Position numbers and translations under genes: made by a program
NCBI RefSeq assembly: GCF_017086405.1
Contig: NZ_CP070973.1
Coordinates: forward strand, 1-64,000
Direction: 5' to 3'
From: Mycobacterium gordonae
Lineage (GTDB): Bacteria > Actinomycetota > Actinomycetes > Mycobacteriales > Mycobacteriaceae
DNA: 64,000 bases
Shown: one piece after another, positions 39,734-49,815 of the stretch
Position numbering within the stretch: position 1 is the stretch's first letter
Layout: the number at the start of each line of letters is the position of its first letter
The notes under the pieces: model-generated
Databases searched by the model: none
Told to the model about the DNA's origin: nothing
Seen by the model: the letters and a program-made list of their open reading frames with translations, nothing else

Positions 39734-41049
39734 CCCAGAACCTCCCTAGCACGTCCTCGACGGCCGACCAGGCTGTGTACCAGCAGCCCAATCAGATAGA
39801 TCACCGAACCGAACAGCGCAAACGCGGGTGCGCGCCCGTCGTCGGGAATGAATGCGGCGGCAACGGTGACCGCGACGATGAACGAAACCCAGAACAGGGC
39901 GTCCTGGACGGCGAACACGTGCCCACGCAGCGCGTCGTCGACGTCGATCTGCATCGCCGAGTCCGCACACAACTTCACCACTTGGCCCGCGACGCCCAGC
40001 AGGAAACCGCACACCACCATGACCGGCAATAACAACCCGGCGCCCGCGGTCTGGATCACGGCCGCCGCCACCAGCGCGCCATTGGCCGTCGCATACCGAC
40101 CCCAGCGCCGCACCAGCACCGGGGTCAGCACATTGGCCAGGAAAGCTCCTAAGCCGGTCGCGGCGAAGAAAACCAGAGCGGTGCCCAACCCGTCGACGTC
40201 GACGTTCTTCATGTGATGCACCAGCAGCAGGATCAGCAACGAGTTGATCCCCACGACCATCCGGTGTGCGGCCAGCCCCGACAGGGCGGCGGCTACCGAC
40301 GGGAGCTGAATTACCGTCCGCACGCCGTGCAGCCATCCGGTGACCACGGCATACACCGCGGAGCCGTGGATCGCCCGGTTGGTGTCATCCGGACCGAGTA
40401 CCCCCGGGGCGAACCGCAGCGACAGCAGTAGCGCCAGCGTCACCGGAATCAGGGCGGTGAAGATGACCGCCGCCGCGCCGTGATCGCCCGCCCCACCGAG
40501 CCAACGCGGCAGCAGCATGAAGTTGGCGCCCAGAAACGCGGCGATCGCCCCGGATGCCGTGGCCACCGAGTTCATCGTGACCACCTGCTGGCGCGGCACC
40601 ACATGCGGCAACGACGCCGATAAACCGGACGCCACGAACCGGGCCAGACCGTTGGCCAACAACGCGGCACACAACAGCACCCAATCGCTGGCGCCGACCG
40701 CGAGAATCGTTCCGATCGCGACGATGAAGCACAACCGTGCGCTGTTCGCGCCGACTAGCACCAAGCGCCGATCCCACCGGTCCATCAGCGCGCCGGCGAA
40801 CGGGCCGAGCAGCGAATACGGCAGAAACAACACCGCGAACGCGCGCGCGATCGCCGGCGGATCGGCGGCGCGATCGGGGTTGAACAGCAGCGCTCCCGCC
40901 AGACCCGCCTGGAACAGACCGTCGCCGAACTGGCTGGCCATGCGCAGCTGCATCAGACGCCAGAAGTCGGGCAGGGCTCGCACTGAGCGCCACAATTCCA
41001 CGGGTGCGCTGGCCTGCATCCGGGTGCGAATCACTGAACCCACTTCCAC
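39730..41049 (-). CDS. Major facilitator superfamily transporter (Rv0037c-like)
   Basis: Twelve-helix inner-membrane transporter of about 439 residues. MFS features include the loop between helices 2 and 3 ([18 protein letters not shown]) and a central break after about residue 210. The best start is uncertain: GTG 41049 gives [16 protein letters not shown], in keeping with the orthologue; TTG 41091 and ATG 41019 are alternatives. The substrate cannot be inferred. It is translationally coupled to the TIGR03084 gene. Confidence 0.88.
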   Translation of the reverse strand: MEVGSVIRTRMQASAPVELWRSVRALPDFWRLMQLRMASQFGDGLFQAGLAGALLFNPDRAADPPAIARAFAVLFLPYSLLGPFAGALMDRWDRRLVLVGANSARLCFIVAIGTILAVGASDWVLLCAALLANGLARFVASGLSASLPHVVPRQQVVTMNSVATASGAIAAFLGANFMLLPRWLGGAGDHGAAAVIFTALIPVTLALLLSLRFAPGVLGPDDTNRAIHGSAVYAVVTGWLHGVRTVIQLPSVAAALSGLAAHRMVVGINSLLILLLVHHMKNVDVDGLGTALVFFAATGLGAFLANVLTPVLVRRWGRYATANGALVAAAVIQTAGAGLLLPVMVVCGFLLGVAGQVVKLCADSAMQIDVDDALRGHVFAVQDALFWVSFIVAVTVAAAFIPDDGRAPAFALFGSVIYLIGLLVHSLVGRRGRAREVLG

Positions 41050-41156
41050 GTTCGGCACAGGAAAGGACGGGTCGGATCTGCGCCGTCTCAATCACAGTAC
41101 AAATCTCTGCTGACCGAGGCTGTTTGCACCGGTGATCCGACCTGGAGTGCGATGAT

Positions 41157-41768
41157 GTGGTAGTGGCGCAGCACGAAGATCCCGAGGACTATGCCGCCCC
41201 TGCTGCACAACGCGTGCGGGCCGGCACCTTGCTCCTAGCTAACACCGATCTGCTGGAGCCGACGTTTCGGCGCAGCGTCATCTACATCGTCGAGCACAAC
41301 GAGGGCGGAACTCTGGGTGTGGTCCTCAACCGGTCCAGCGAAACCGCGGTCTACAACGTGCTGCCGCAGTGGGCCAAGCTGGCTGCCAAACCCAAGACGA
41401 TGTTCATCGGGGGCCCGGTGAAGCGGGACGCGGCACTCTGCCTGGCCGTGCTGCGCGTCGGTGCCGATCCCGACGGGGTGCCCGGTCTCCGGCATGTCGC
41501 GGGCCGCATGGTGATGGTGGATCTCGACGCCGAACCGGACCTGATCGCGCCCGTCGTGGAAGGCGTGCGGATCTTCGCCGGATACTCCGGCTGGACCATC
41601 GGACAACTCGAAGGCGAAATCGAGCGCGACGACTGGATTGTTCTGTCCGCACTGCCCTCTGACGTGCTGGCGCCGCCGAGGGCTGATCTGTGGGGGCAGG
41701 TGTTGCGCCGCCAGCCGCTGCCGTTGGCGATGTTGGCCACGCACCCGATCGATCTGAGCCGCAATTAG
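41157..41768 (+). CDS. YqgE/AlgH family protein (Rv0038-like)
   Basis: A 203-residue UPF0301 protein. Conserved segments are GTLLLANTDLLEPTFRRSVI, HNEGGTLGVVLNRSSETAV, FIGGPVKRDAALCL and IFAGYSGWTIGQLEGEIERDDW. The family has no confirmed biochemical function despite the AlgH name. The start is GTG at 41157 or 41163; the two differ by two residues. It is divergent from the MFS gene. Confidence 0.92.
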   Translation: MVVAQHEDPEDYAAPAAQRVRAGTLLLANTDLLEPTFRRSVIYIVEHNEGGTLGVVLNRSSETAVYNVLPQWAKLAAKPKTMFIGGPVKRDAALCLAVLRVGADPDGVPGLRHVAGRMVMVDLDAEPDLIAPVVEGVRIFAGYSGWTIGQLEGEIERDDWIVLSALPSDVLAPPRADLWGQVLRRQPLPLAMLATHPIDLSRN

Positions 41769-41771
41769 TAA

Positions 41772-43223
41772 TCAGGCATCCGAGTGGGGTTTTGCTGCCG
41801 CGCAGCGGGCACGTAGCGGCCAGGCAAGTTGACGTAGATAGCCATCCGGTTCCGGTTCGTCGAGACCATAACTGGTTGGCCAGCGGTCGATCGGGAGATA
41901 CAGGGTCCCGAACACCGCGTCGAGGATGGGAAACTCGCCGGCAAAGTTGCTGTTCCGGGCTCGCGGATCGCGGGCATGATGCCAGTGGTGGAATTGCGGC
42001 GTGGCGGTCAGCCACCGCAACGGGCCCAGCTTCACATTCACGTTCGCGTGGATGAAGACGGCCTGCAGCGTTATCAACAGGACAAACGCACCCAAGCTGA
42101 CCTGACCGAAGCCGAGCGCGTACAGCGGCAGCACGGCAGCAGATCGAATGAAGGTCTCGTCGATGGGGTGCAGGTGGTTGGCGGCGAGCCAGTCCATCTC
42201 GCGGATACTGTGATGGACTCGGTGAAAGCGCCATAGCAGCGGTATCTCGTGAGCAGCGCGGTGTCCCGCGTAGTCGCCTACCGCCGAGATCGCCAGTCCC
42301 GCCACGATCTGCACCCAGCCTGGCGACGCGGCGATGGCGATGCGCACCGGTGGGGGTACCAACGCGTGTAGGACGCCGCCGGTCACCGTCACCGCCGCGA
42401 TCAGACCGACCTTCAGTGCGGCGCCGTTGACCAGATAGTGAACAAGGTCGGTTCGCCATCCTCGCCGCAGCACTCGGCGGTAGCGTAGCGGCCACAGTCG
42501 CTCCAGCGGAACGAAGATAGCGGCGAGAATCGGCAGCCCGAGCACGATCCCGCCGCGCGTGCTCAGCGCGGCCAGCACCACAACAATGGTCCCTACCGTG
42601 ACCACGACCGGGGTGATCTGGTGCTGCGACGCTAGCGTTCGCGCTGCTACCAGCGCGGGCTGCTCGCTGCCGATGTCGGTTAGCTCGGCAGCCGAGGTGC
42701 CTTCGGCGTCGTGGGCATCCAGCCGCGGGTGCTCGACCGATCGCGCCGCCGGCGTCGTCGCGGGTCCGGCGTTGGCCAAGCGACCCCATCCGGCAATAAT
42801 CGCGGTTGGCAACCCAATCCCCACCGTTCCGGCGGCGAGGTTTTGGGTGGTTAAGGCGATTGCTGCAATCAAGATGCCTGCCTGAACGCTCAGCCCAGCG
42901 ACCGTCAACGACCGGTGTCCTCGCAGCAGCAGGCGGATTTGCCACGCGACGACGACAACGGCCATCACCGCCACCAAGGCAGGCAGTTTCGCGCTGAGCC
43001 CTGGGTGCGGCCAGCTCCAGCCAACCAGCATCGACGCCGCCGCGGTCAGCACGATCAGTTCGATTCCCTGCAGCACCAACAGCCCGGTCGCTAGCACCCG
43101 GTGGATCTGAACGGTTGGCCTGGTCACCGAGGAGATCGCCGGGGACCCCGGCTCGGGACGAGTGCGACCAGGTGACGGGCCCGGACCCGCCACCTGGTAC
43201 CCGTCGGTGGCCGAACGAGTCAC
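41772..43223 (-). CDS. Membrane di-iron oxygenase (sterol desaturase/fatty acid hydroxylase type) with extra N-terminal membrane domain
   Basis: A 483-residue membrane protein. The C-terminal half (about 225-460) is a fatty acid hydroxylase domain with the di-iron histidines H321-x3-H325, H334-x2-H337-H338, His392 and the FHHWHH cluster (412-416). The N-terminal half adds about three or four transmembrane helices (40-150) and a charged linker (150-200) not needed for the enzyme fold. The substrate, probably a lipid, is unknown. It lies tail to tail with the YqgE gene, 3 bp apart, and occupies a place where M. tuberculosis has no gene as far as I recall. Confidence 0.87.
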   Translation of the reverse strand: MTRSATDGYQVAGPGPSPGRTRPEPGSPAISSVTRPTVQIHRVLATGLLVLQGIELIVLTAAASMLVGWSWPHPGLSAKLPALVAVMAVVVVAWQIRLLLRGHRSLTVAGLSVQAGILIAAIALTTQNLAAGTVGIGLPTAIIAGWGRLANAGPATTPAARSVEHPRLDAHDAEGTSAAELTDIGSEQPALVAARTLASQHQITPVVVTVGTIVVVLAALSTRGGIVLGLPILAAIFVPLERLWPLRYRRVLRRGWRTDLVHYLVNGAALKVGLIAAVTVTGGVLHALVPPPVRIAIAASPGWVQIVAGLAISAVGDYAGHRAAHEIPLLWRFHRVHHSIREMDWLAANHLHPIDETFIRSAAVLPLYALGFGQVSLGAFVLLITLQAVFIHANVNVKLGPLRWLTATPQFHHWHHARDPRARNSNFAGEFPILDAVFGTLYLPIDRWPTSYGLDEPEPDGYLRQLAWPLRARCAAAKPHSDA

Positions 43224-43247
43224 GCCGAAGTCGCTACAACTCAGGAT

Positions 43248-43550
43248 TCATCGGGGATCGGTGGTGGATGACGGGGTGGTGGATGAAATCGTCGTCGCGG
43301 TCCGAGTCGGGCCGCAGGTGATCTTCGGACCCAGGCACCCGATTCCGCCGCCTGCTCCGACCACTCCGTCCAACAAGGGCAGCCGGTTAAGCGACATGAC
43401 CGTAGCGATGAAAGCGGCTGCCGCGGCGATCACCAGGGACAGGGCGATCCGGTAGCGGCGGTTTGACTGTGCTCGGCGCGCGGGGGGCGCCTCCGGAGAA
43501 AGTGGCGAGGCGTCGGCCGATTGGGCCGACGGATCCGGGCTCTGGCTCAT
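43248..43550 (-). CDS. Small single-span membrane protein, unknown
   Basis: A 100-residue protein starting MSQSPDPSAQSADASP with a disordered Ser/Pro/Ala N-terminus, one transmembrane helix (about residues 33-53), then LPLLDGVVGAGGGIGCLGPK with two cysteines and a Thr/Ser-rich end. No family recognised. It is 24 bp upstream of the desaturase-like gene on the same strand and may be co-transcribed with it. A 13-residue longer form is possible. Confidence 0.6.
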   Translation of the reverse strand: MSQSPDPSAQSADASPLSPEAPPARRAQSNRRYRIALSLVIAAAAAFIATVMSLNRLPLLDGVVGAGGGIGCLGPKITCGPTRTATTISSTTPSSTTDPR

Positions 43551-43661
43551 CAACAAAGTATGAAGTTGGCTGGGCAGGAATTTCGGCACGATTTCCCGGG
43601 CCGCAGTCGGCTCGACCTCGTGCCAACGCTCCGCCCGGTCGGCGGGTCGGTGGCTTCGCGG

Positions 43662-44012
43662 TCAGTGGCAGGACAGCGTGCAGGCGCCGCAGCTACCGGT
43701 GCAGCCGGACTGATTGGCGGGACCGGGCTGATGGCGCAGCGCATACTTCGCGCTCTGTAGCGAACCGGTGGCCAGGGTGCCTAGGGCGCCGAGGATGCAG
43801 ACGATCATCACCACCAGCGCGGTGTGCGGCGATGCGGCCAGGGCCACCACTCCGCCGGCACCCAGCATCACCGCAGCGGCGAACTGTGTGGGGGCCATCG
43901 AGCGCAGGGCCAACTGCGTGGCGTCAGTGGTGGGCGTATGGGACAGCGACCAGATACCGAATGCGGCCGAAGCTACGGCCGCACACACGCACACCACGCC
44001 CGCGATAAGCAT
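43662..44012 (-). CDS. Membrane protein with Cys-rich tail (Rv0039c-like)
   Basis: A 116-residue protein with three predicted transmembrane helices (about 3-22, 45-62, 65-85) and a short C-terminal tail with four cysteines and a histidine, SGCTGSCGACTLSCH. This tail could bind a metal or form disulphides; that is inference. The position next to the Mtc28 gene matches M. tuberculosis Rv0039c. No function is known. Confidence 0.8.
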   Translation of the reverse strand: MLIAGVVCVCAAVASAAFGIWSLSHTPTTDATQLALRSMAPTQFAAAVMLGAGGVVALAASPHTALVVMIVCILGALGTLATGSLQSAKYALRHQPGPANQSGCTGSCGACTLSCH

Positions 44013-44066
44013 GCGCTAACCATACGAGCCCACCGATCATTGCGCGCGCCGGCCTCCGGCGCCCGG

Positions 44067-45191
44067 CTAGTGCCCAGGCGCCGGCGTCAAGGTGACCAGG
44101 GTCGGCTCGGTCGGCACCTGGCTGGGCGTGGGAATCGTCCGCGGTGCCGGTGCGGCCGAGGGAGCGGTTGCCTGCGGCACCGGTGGGCGGGCGGGTGCCA
44201 CGGGTGCGGGCGCCGCGGGTGCCACGGGTGCGGGCGCCGCGGGTGCGGGCGCCGCGGGTGCCGTGGGCGCGGGTGCCGTGGGGGCGGGCGCCGGGACTCG
44301 GCCGGCCACTCCGGGTGTGGTCACCCGGAAGCCACTGACGATGGCGTCGGTGGCAGGTGCATCGCTGACTGCCTGGCTTGCAGCCGTGGTCACCGACAGC
44401 GACACGAGGTATCTGTCGGCGCCGCTATTGGCCAGGACGTGGCGGCGCGACGTGTTCAGCGTCATGTCGTTCTCGCGGTAGGTGCCCTCAATGACCGACG
44501 ACGGGAAGCTGCCGAGGCCGGCCAGCGACGCGTTGGTGGTCTGCCACGCGAGCAGTCGCTGGCTGTCGACGAAGCCGTGGGTGATCGCCTCCGCGGAGTC
44601 GAAGTCACCGATCAGCTTGTAGACGACCACCTGAGCATTCGAGGTGTAGACGCTGCTGCCGCCGACCCGGTCCGCGATCACCACGAAGGCATCGGGCACG
44701 TTGGGGTCGGGCACCTGGGTCCAACGTGGGGGCATCGGGACGGTGATGTCGAGCGCCTTGAAACCGAGCGGACGTTGCGCCTCGAGCTTGACGCCCTTGC
44801 CTTCGAGGTATTCACGCAGCGTGCCGGTCGTGGCCGGAGTGACCGCAGGAGGCTGCGGGGCGGTTGCCGCGGGTGCCGGTCCGGTGGACGGAACGGCCGC
44901 GGGGGCCACCGCTGGGACCGGCGCGGCGACCGGCGCCGGCATCTGCAGCGGCAACGGAAGCTGGGCGGGCGCTTGCGCGGGTGCGGGCGCGAACCGATTG
45001 ACGCCGCCGGGGAACACGCCGGAGTTCTGGCCAGGCGGGTTGACCGGTTGCATGGGGACCGGCCCGGGGAGCGAGGGCTGGGGAACCAGAGGCTCTGCCG
45101 AAGCAGTCCCGCCCGCCACCATCACGACGCCGACGACACCGGCGGCCGCACCACCCACGAGTGTGCGCCAACTGCGCGCGATCCGCTTCAT
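44067..45191 (-). CDS. mtc28: Proline-rich secreted antigen Mtc28
   Basis: Secreted Pro/Ala-rich antigen with a LpqN/LpqT-type core. From ATG 45189-45191 it has 374 residues: a signal peptide with the AxA-like end GGTASA, a Pro-rich segment (about 35-125), the folded domain with [38 protein letters not shown] and [18 protein letters not shown], and a long Ala/Pro/Thr tail made of near-perfect PAPAAP repeats. The tail is much longer than in the 310-residue M. tuberculosis protein, consistent with slippage in a GGGTGCG(G)GC-type repeat. It is divergent from leuS. Confidence 0.9.
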   Translation of the reverse strand: MKRIARSWRTLVGGAAAGVVGVVMVAGGTASAEPLVPQPSLPGPVPMQPVNPPGQNSGVFPGGVNRFAPAPAQAPAQLPLPLQMPAPVAAPVPAVAPAAVPSTGPAPAATAPQPPAVTPATTGTLREYLEGKGVKLEAQRPLGFKALDITVPMPPRWTQVPDPNVPDAFVVIADRVGGSSVYTSNAQVVVYKLIGDFDSAEAITHGFVDSQRLLAWQTTNASLAGLGSFPSSVIEGTYRENDMTLNTSRRHVLANSGADRYLVSLSVTTAASQAVSDAPATDAIVSGFRVTTPGVAGRVPAPAPTAPAPTAPAAPAPAAPAPVAPAAPAPVAPARPPVPQATAPSAAPAPRTIPTPSQVPTEPTLVTLTPAPGH

Positions 45192-45390
45192 CTCGATCGG
45201 TCCCTCCGGAATTGCCGGGGCGTCGCTGCCCACCATCGAGGCCGAATGTAACCCCTGCTCAGCGGCGTCGACCATGCCCGAAATCGAGCTGGGATGAACC
45301 CCTGATCGGTGCGCAACGCAACCGATACCAACCCGTGCCCGACGGGCTCGGCGCGGTCGCTTCCGCAGCGGCCCTTATACCCTGTTGGGC

Positions 45391-48264
45391 GTGACAGAAT
45401 CGCCGACCGCCGGACCCGACGCGGACGCGCCGCGGTACCGCTACACCGCCGAGCTCGCGGCCGGGCTGGAACGCACTTGGCAGCACAACTGGGCTCAGCT
45501 GGGTACGTTCAACGTGCCCAACCCGGTGGGCTCGTTGGCGCCCGCGGACGGCTCGCCCGTTCCCGCGGATAAGCTGTTCGTGCAGGATATGTTCCCCTAC
45601 CCGTCGGGGGAGGGGCTGCACGTCGGCCACCCCCTGGGTTATATCGCCACCGACGTCTACGCCCGCTACTATCGGATGACCGGTCGTAATGTTCTGCACG
45701 CGTTGGGTTTCGACGCTTTCGGGCTGCCCGCCGAGCAGTATGCGGTGCAAACCGGCACGCACCCGCGCACCAGGACCGAGGCCAACATCGTCAACTTCCG
45801 GCGTCAGCTGGGCCGGTTGGGGCTCGGCCACGACAGCCGCCGCAGCTTCTCCACCACCGATGTGGAGTTCTACAAGTGGACGCAGTGGATCTTCCTGCAG
45901 ATCTACAACGCCTGGTTCGACACCGCCGCCGACAAGGCCCGCCCGATTCGTGAGTTGATCGCCGAGTTCGACTCCGGTGCAAGGGTCCTCGATGGCGGCA
46001 GGCAGTGGGCGCAGCTGTCGGCGGGGGAGCGGGCCGACGTAATCGACGGGTTCCGGCTGGTGTACCGCGCCGACTCGATGGTCAACTGGTGCCCGGGTCT
46101 GGGGACTGTGCTGGCCAACGAGGAAGTCACCGCCGACGGCCGCAGTGACCGCGGCAACTTCCCGGTGTTCCGGAAGCGGTTGCGGCAGTGGATGATGCGG
46201 ATCACCGCGTACTCCGATCGGTTGCTCGACGACCTCGACAGCCTGGATTGGCCAGATCAGGTCAAGACCATGCAGCGCAATTGGATCGGACGTTCGACGG
46301 GCGCCACCGCGCTGTTCGCCGCCACGAAGGCTGACAGCACCGCCACGGACATCGAGGTTTTCACCACCCGGCCCGACACGTTGTTCGGCGCCACCTACCT
46401 GGTGCTGGCGCCCGAGCACGAGCTGGTCGACGAATTGGTCGCGGCTCGTTGGCCCGCGGAAGTCAAGGAGGCCTGGACCTACGGCGGTGCCACGCCCGCC
46501 GAGGCGGTGGCCGCCTACCGGCACGCCATCGCGGCCAAGTCCGATCTGGAGCGCCAGGAAAGCAAGGAGAAGACCGGAGTCTTCCTCGGCAGCTACGCCA
46601 CCAATCCGGCCAACGGAGCGTCGGTGCCGATCTTCATCGCCGACTACGTGCTGGCCGGCTACGGTACCGGCGCCATCATGGCCGTGCCGGGACACGACCA
46701 GCGCGACTGGGACTTCGCCCGGCAGTTCGGCTTGCCGATTCTGGAAGTCATTGCCGGCGGCGATATTTCGCAGGCCGCACATTCCGGTGACGGCGTCCTG
46801 GTGAACTCCGGCTTCCTGGACGGTAGGGCGGTCGCCGATGCCAAGCAAGCCATGACCCAACGGCTGGAAGCCGAGGGGCGCGGCCAGGCCCGCATCCAAT
46901 TCAAGCTGCGCGACTGGCTTTTCGCGCGCCAACGGTACTGGGGTGAGCCGTTCCCGATCGTCTACGACGCCGACGGACGCGCGCACGCCATCGACGAAGC
47001 GGCGTTGCCGGTGGAACTGCCCGACGTCCCGGACTACTCGCCGATCTCGTTCGATCCCGACGACGCCGACAGCGAGCCGTCGCCGCCGCTGGGCAAGGCG
47101 ACCGACTGGGTACACGTGGAACTGGATCTTGGCGACGGTCTCAGGCCCTACACCCGCGACACCAACGTGATGCCGCAATGGGCCGGCAGTTCCTGGTACG
47201 AGCTGCGCTACACCGATCCGCACAACTCAGAACGCTTCTGCGGCAAGGAGAACGAAGCCTACTGGATGGGCCCGCGACCGGCCGAGCACGGTCCGGACGA
47301 CCCGGGCGGCGTGGACCTCTACGTCGGGGGCGCCGAACATGCCGTCCTGCACCTGCTGTATTCGCGCTTCTGGCACAAGGTTTTGTACGACCTGGGGCAT
47401 GTCAGCTCCCGGGAGCCCTACCGCAGGCTGGTCAACCAGGGCTACATCCAGGCCTTCGCCTACACCGACGCGCGCGGGTCGTATGTGCCGGCCGAAGAAG
47501 TCATCGAGCGCGACGGCGGTTTCTTCTACCCGGGGCCCAACGGTGAGATCGAGGTCTTCCAGGAGTTCGGCAAAATCGGTAAGAGCCTGAAGAATTCGAT
47601 CTCACCCGACGAGATCTGCGACGGCTACGGCGCTGACACGCTGCGGGTGTACGAGATGTCGATGGGCCCGCTGGAGGCGTCACGGCCGTGGGCCACCAAG
47701 GATGTCGTCGGCGCACACCGCTTTCTGCAGCGCGTCTGGCGGCTGGTTATCGACGAGGAGAGCGGTGGCACCCGGGTCATCGACGCCGATCTGACCGCCG
47801 AGACGCTTCGCACGTTGCACCGCACCATCGCCGGTGTCTCCGAAGACTATGTGGCACTGCGGAATAACACCGCGGCCGCCAAGTTGATCGAGTACACCAA
47901 TCACCTCACCAAGCAATGCCGCGACGGGGTGCCGCGCGCCGCGGTCGAACCGCTGGTCTTGATGCTGGCGCCGCTGGCCCCGCACCTGGCCGAGGAATTA
48001 TGGCTGCGACTGGGTCACACCACCTCGTTGGCGCATGGCCCGTTCCCGGTGTCCGACCCGGCGTACCTGGTGGACGACACCGTCGAGTACCCGGTGCAGG
48101 TGAACGGCAAGGTGCGCGGTCGGGTGGTGGTGGCGTCCGACGCGGCCCACGAGGCGGTGCAAGCCGCGGCGCTGGCCGACGAAAAGGTGCGGGCTTTCCT
48201 CGCGGGCGCCACGCCGCGCAAGGTGATCGTGGTAACCGGCCGGATGGTGAACCTGGTCGTGTGA
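45391..48264 (+). CDS. leuS: Leucyl-tRNA synthetase
   Basis: Class I aminoacyl-tRNA synthetase charging tRNA-Leu. The 957-residue protein has the HIGH-like HVGH at 77-80, the CP1 editing domain in the middle (about 260-480, including the threonine-rich [19 protein letters not shown]), and the KMSKS-like KIGKS at 728-732, followed by the anticodon-binding domain. GTG 45391 ([17 protein letters not shown]) is preferred to a TTG six bases earlier because it matches the orthologue. It is divergent from mtc28. Confidence 0.98.
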   Translation: MTESPTAGPDADAPRYRYTAELAAGLERTWQHNWAQLGTFNVPNPVGSLAPADGSPVPADKLFVQDMFPYPSGEGLHVGHPLGYIATDVYARYYRMTGRNVLHALGFDAFGLPAEQYAVQTGTHPRTRTEANIVNFRRQLGRLGLGHDSRRSFSTTDVEFYKWTQWIFLQIYNAWFDTAADKARPIRELIAEFDSGARVLDGGRQWAQLSAGERADVIDGFRLVYRADSMVNWCPGLGTVLANEEVTADGRSDRGNFPVFRKRLRQWMMRITAYSDRLLDDLDSLDWPDQVKTMQRNWIGRSTGATALFAATKADSTATDIEVFTTRPDTLFGATYLVLAPEHELVDELVAARWPAEVKEAWTYGGATPAEAVAAYRHAIAAKSDLERQESKEKTGVFLGSYATNPANGASVPIFIADYVLAGYGTGAIMAVPGHDQRDWDFARQFGLPILEVIAGGDISQAAHSGDGVLVNSGFLDGRAVADAKQAMTQRLEAEGRGQARIQFKLRDWLFARQRYWGEPFPIVYDADGRAHAIDEAALPVELPDVPDYSPISFDPDDADSEPSPPLGKATDWVHVELDLGDGLRPYTRDTNVMPQWAGSSWYELRYTDPHNSERFCGKENEAYWMGPRPAEHGPDDPGGVDLYVGGAEHAVLHLLYSRFWHKVLYDLGHVSSREPYRRLVNQGYIQAFAYTDARGSYVPAEEVIERDGGFFYPGPNGEIEVFQEFGKIGKSLKNSISPDEICDGYGADTLRVYEMSMGPLEASRPWATKDVVGAHRFLQRVWRLVIDEESGGTRVIDADLTAETLRTLHRTIAGVSEDYVALRNNTAAAKLIEYTNHLTKQCRDGVPRAAVEPLVLMLAPLAPHLAEELWLRLGHTTSLAHGPFPVSDPAYLVDDTVEYPVQVNGKVRGRVVVASDAAHEAVQAAALADEKVRAFLAGATPRKVIVVTGRMVNLVV

Positions 48265-48270
48265 CCAGGA

Positions 48271-48939
48271 TCATCCGCGCGGGCGGATGACCACCTCGTG
48301 CACCTGACCGTCGCGGGGGGTGGCCACCACGTTGGCCACCACCTCGGCGACGGTCTCGGGGCGCAGGAATCTCGCCGGGTCGTACTCGCCTCCTTCGTAG
48401 GCGACCAGCTCCCACTGCATGTCGGTGTCCACTCGGCCAGGATGTATCGACGTCACCAGCAGGTCCGGCTCATCAGCGCGCAACGAATCGGCGAAAGCCC
48501 GCAGGGCGAATTTGCTGGCTGAGTACGACGCCATGCCCGGCGACACATTGCGGCCCGAACCGGAGTTGATGAACACCACCCGGCCCCGGGCCTGCCGCAG
48601 CGCGGGCAGCAGCGTCAACGTAAGGGCCACGGCGCCAAAGACATTGACGCTGAACGTAGCACGCCATTCGTCCACGTGGGACTCGTCGACCCGGCCCGGT
48701 ATCGACACCCCGGCGTTGTGCACGAGCACGTCGAGCTCATCGATGACTTCGCAGCTGGATTCGATCGAATCCGTGTCGGTCAGGTCCAGCGGAAACGTGG
48801 TGGCCCCCAGCCTTTCAGCGACAGCATCCAGACGCGACGAGGGCCGACCGGCCAGCAGCAGGGTATGTGTGGGCGCCAGCGCCGCCGCGATGGCGGCGCC
48901 GATGCCGCCACTGGCGCCGGTGATGAGTGCGGAGGGCAT
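48271..48939 (-). CDS. Short-chain dehydrogenase/reductase
   Basis: A 222-residue classical SDR with the NAD(P) loop TGASGGIG, NAG motif (VHNAGVSI), catalytic Ser in INSGSG, and YSASK. A short insertion-free core and the C-terminal end HEVVIRPRG are typical. The substrate is unknown. It lies 6 bp from the leuS stop, facing it, and downstream of the MarR gene on the same strand. A CCAAT-type inverted repeat sits between the MarR stop and its ATG. M. tuberculosis lacks it here as far as I recall. Confidence 0.92.
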   Translation of the reverse strand: MPSALITGASGGIGAAIAAALAPTHTLLLAGRPSSRLDAVAERLGATTFPLDLTDTDSIESSCEVIDELDVLVHNAGVSIPGRVDESHVDEWRATFSVNVFGAVALTLTLLPALRQARGRVVFINSGSGRNVSPGMASYSASKFALRAFADSLRADEPDLLVTSIHPGRVDTDMQWELVAYEGGEYDPARFLRPETVAEVVANVVATPRDGQVHEVVIRPRG

Positions 48940-48949
48940 CGTTCAGTAA

Positions 48950-48968
48950 TTACCAATCCTATTGGCAA
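48950..48968. promoter_or_regulatory. Inverted repeat between the MarR gene and the SDR gene
   Basis: TTACCAAT-CCT-ATTGGCAA: arms match at 7 of 8 positions. It lies 10 bp upstream of the SDR start codon and 9 bp downstream of the MarR stop. The size and AT-rich arms fit a MarR-type operator, probably controlling the SDR gene; the regulator assignment is inference. Confidence 0.55.
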
Positions 48969-48977
48969 CAAACACTT

Positions 48978-49472
48978 TCACGCCTCGTCGGGGACTGTCG
49001 CCGGTGCGGCCGGTTCACCGCTGGCGAGCCGGGCCAGCGGCGCTGACGCTTCCATCAGAATGTCCAGGTCGGACTTCGGCAGTTGGCTGAGCATCGCTGC
49101 CAGGGCAGCGTGACGATTGGCCAGCGACTCGTTGTGCACCGCCCGGCCCTGCGGCGTGATGTCGACGAGCACCGCACGCAGGTCCGAGGGGTCACGCGAG
49201 CGCTTGACCAGCCCGATCTTCTCCAGGCGGCGGATCGCCACCGTGGTGGTGGGAGTGCGGACCCGTTCGTGCGCGGCCAGATCGGTCATCCTGATCGGAC
49301 CCCGGTCGAGCAGGGTGATCAGGATCGAAAGCTGAGCCAACGTCAACTCACCGGCCACCGCACCGCCGGCCGGATCGCCGCGTCGCAGGATCGTGGACAG
49401 CTTGGAAAGGGAGCGGTGCAACCCTTCCGCCAGCTCCGAGACCTCCGGGGCCGTAGGTTCGCTGTCCGCCAT
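48978..49472 (-). CDS. MarR family regulator (Rv0042c-like)
   Basis: A 164-residue winged-helix repressor. The helix-turn-helix is in TLAQLSILITLLDRGPIRMT and HERVRTPTTTVAIRRLEKIG, with the wing LVKRSRDPSDLRAVLVDITP and flanking dimerisation helices. ATG 49472 is chosen; the region upstream has no support. Ligand unknown. It is followed by the SDR gene with a MarR-like palindrome in the gap, suggesting it may control that gene. Confidence 0.92.
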   Translation of the reverse strand: MADSEPTAPEVSELAEGLHRSLSKLSTILRRGDPAGGAVAGELTLAQLSILITLLDRGPIRMTDLAAHERVRTPTTTVAIRRLEKIGLVKRSRDPSDLRAVLVDITPQGRAVHNESLANRHAALAAMLSQLPKSDLDILMEASAPLARLASGEPAAPATVPDEA

Positions 49473-49551
49473 AAGTCGGCAGTCTAACCCGCTGCGCCCA
49501 CGGGTGGAGACAATGCGTGATGCGGGCGTGCCCGTTCCCGAAAAGCCCGGG

Positions 49552-49665
49552 TCAAGGTATCTGGGAGAGGAACCGCTGCAGCTCCCCGGTCTCGGCGGCG
49601 GCATTGATCTGCTCCGGAGACCCGGACTCTACGACTTTGCCGTGGTCCATGAAGACGACGGAATC
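49552..49665 (-). pseudogene. 3' relic of an amino-acid ABC transporter ATPase
   Basis: The minus-strand frame ending at 49552 encodes DSVVFMDHGKVVESGSPEQI followed by a NAAAETGELQRFLSQIP end, which matches the C-terminus of GlnQ-type polar amino acid ABC ATPases. Everything upstream (Walker A, signature, Walker B) is missing. The adjoining frame up to 49767 is open but unrelated or a permease fragment. The 343-bp gap between the MarR and GntR genes otherwise holds nothing I recognise. Confidence 0.65.
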
Positions 49666-49815
49666 CGAGGCTGGGCGCGCGTGGTGCGCACCTGACTGCG
49701 GTCCGCGATGGAGAGCAGTGCACGCCAGACCGGCGACGATCATGATCGTCGCCGCCAGTCCGAACAACTGCGCCCCATCACCGCCGCCGTGTCGAGCGCC
49801 GGTGGCGGGCCCCGC

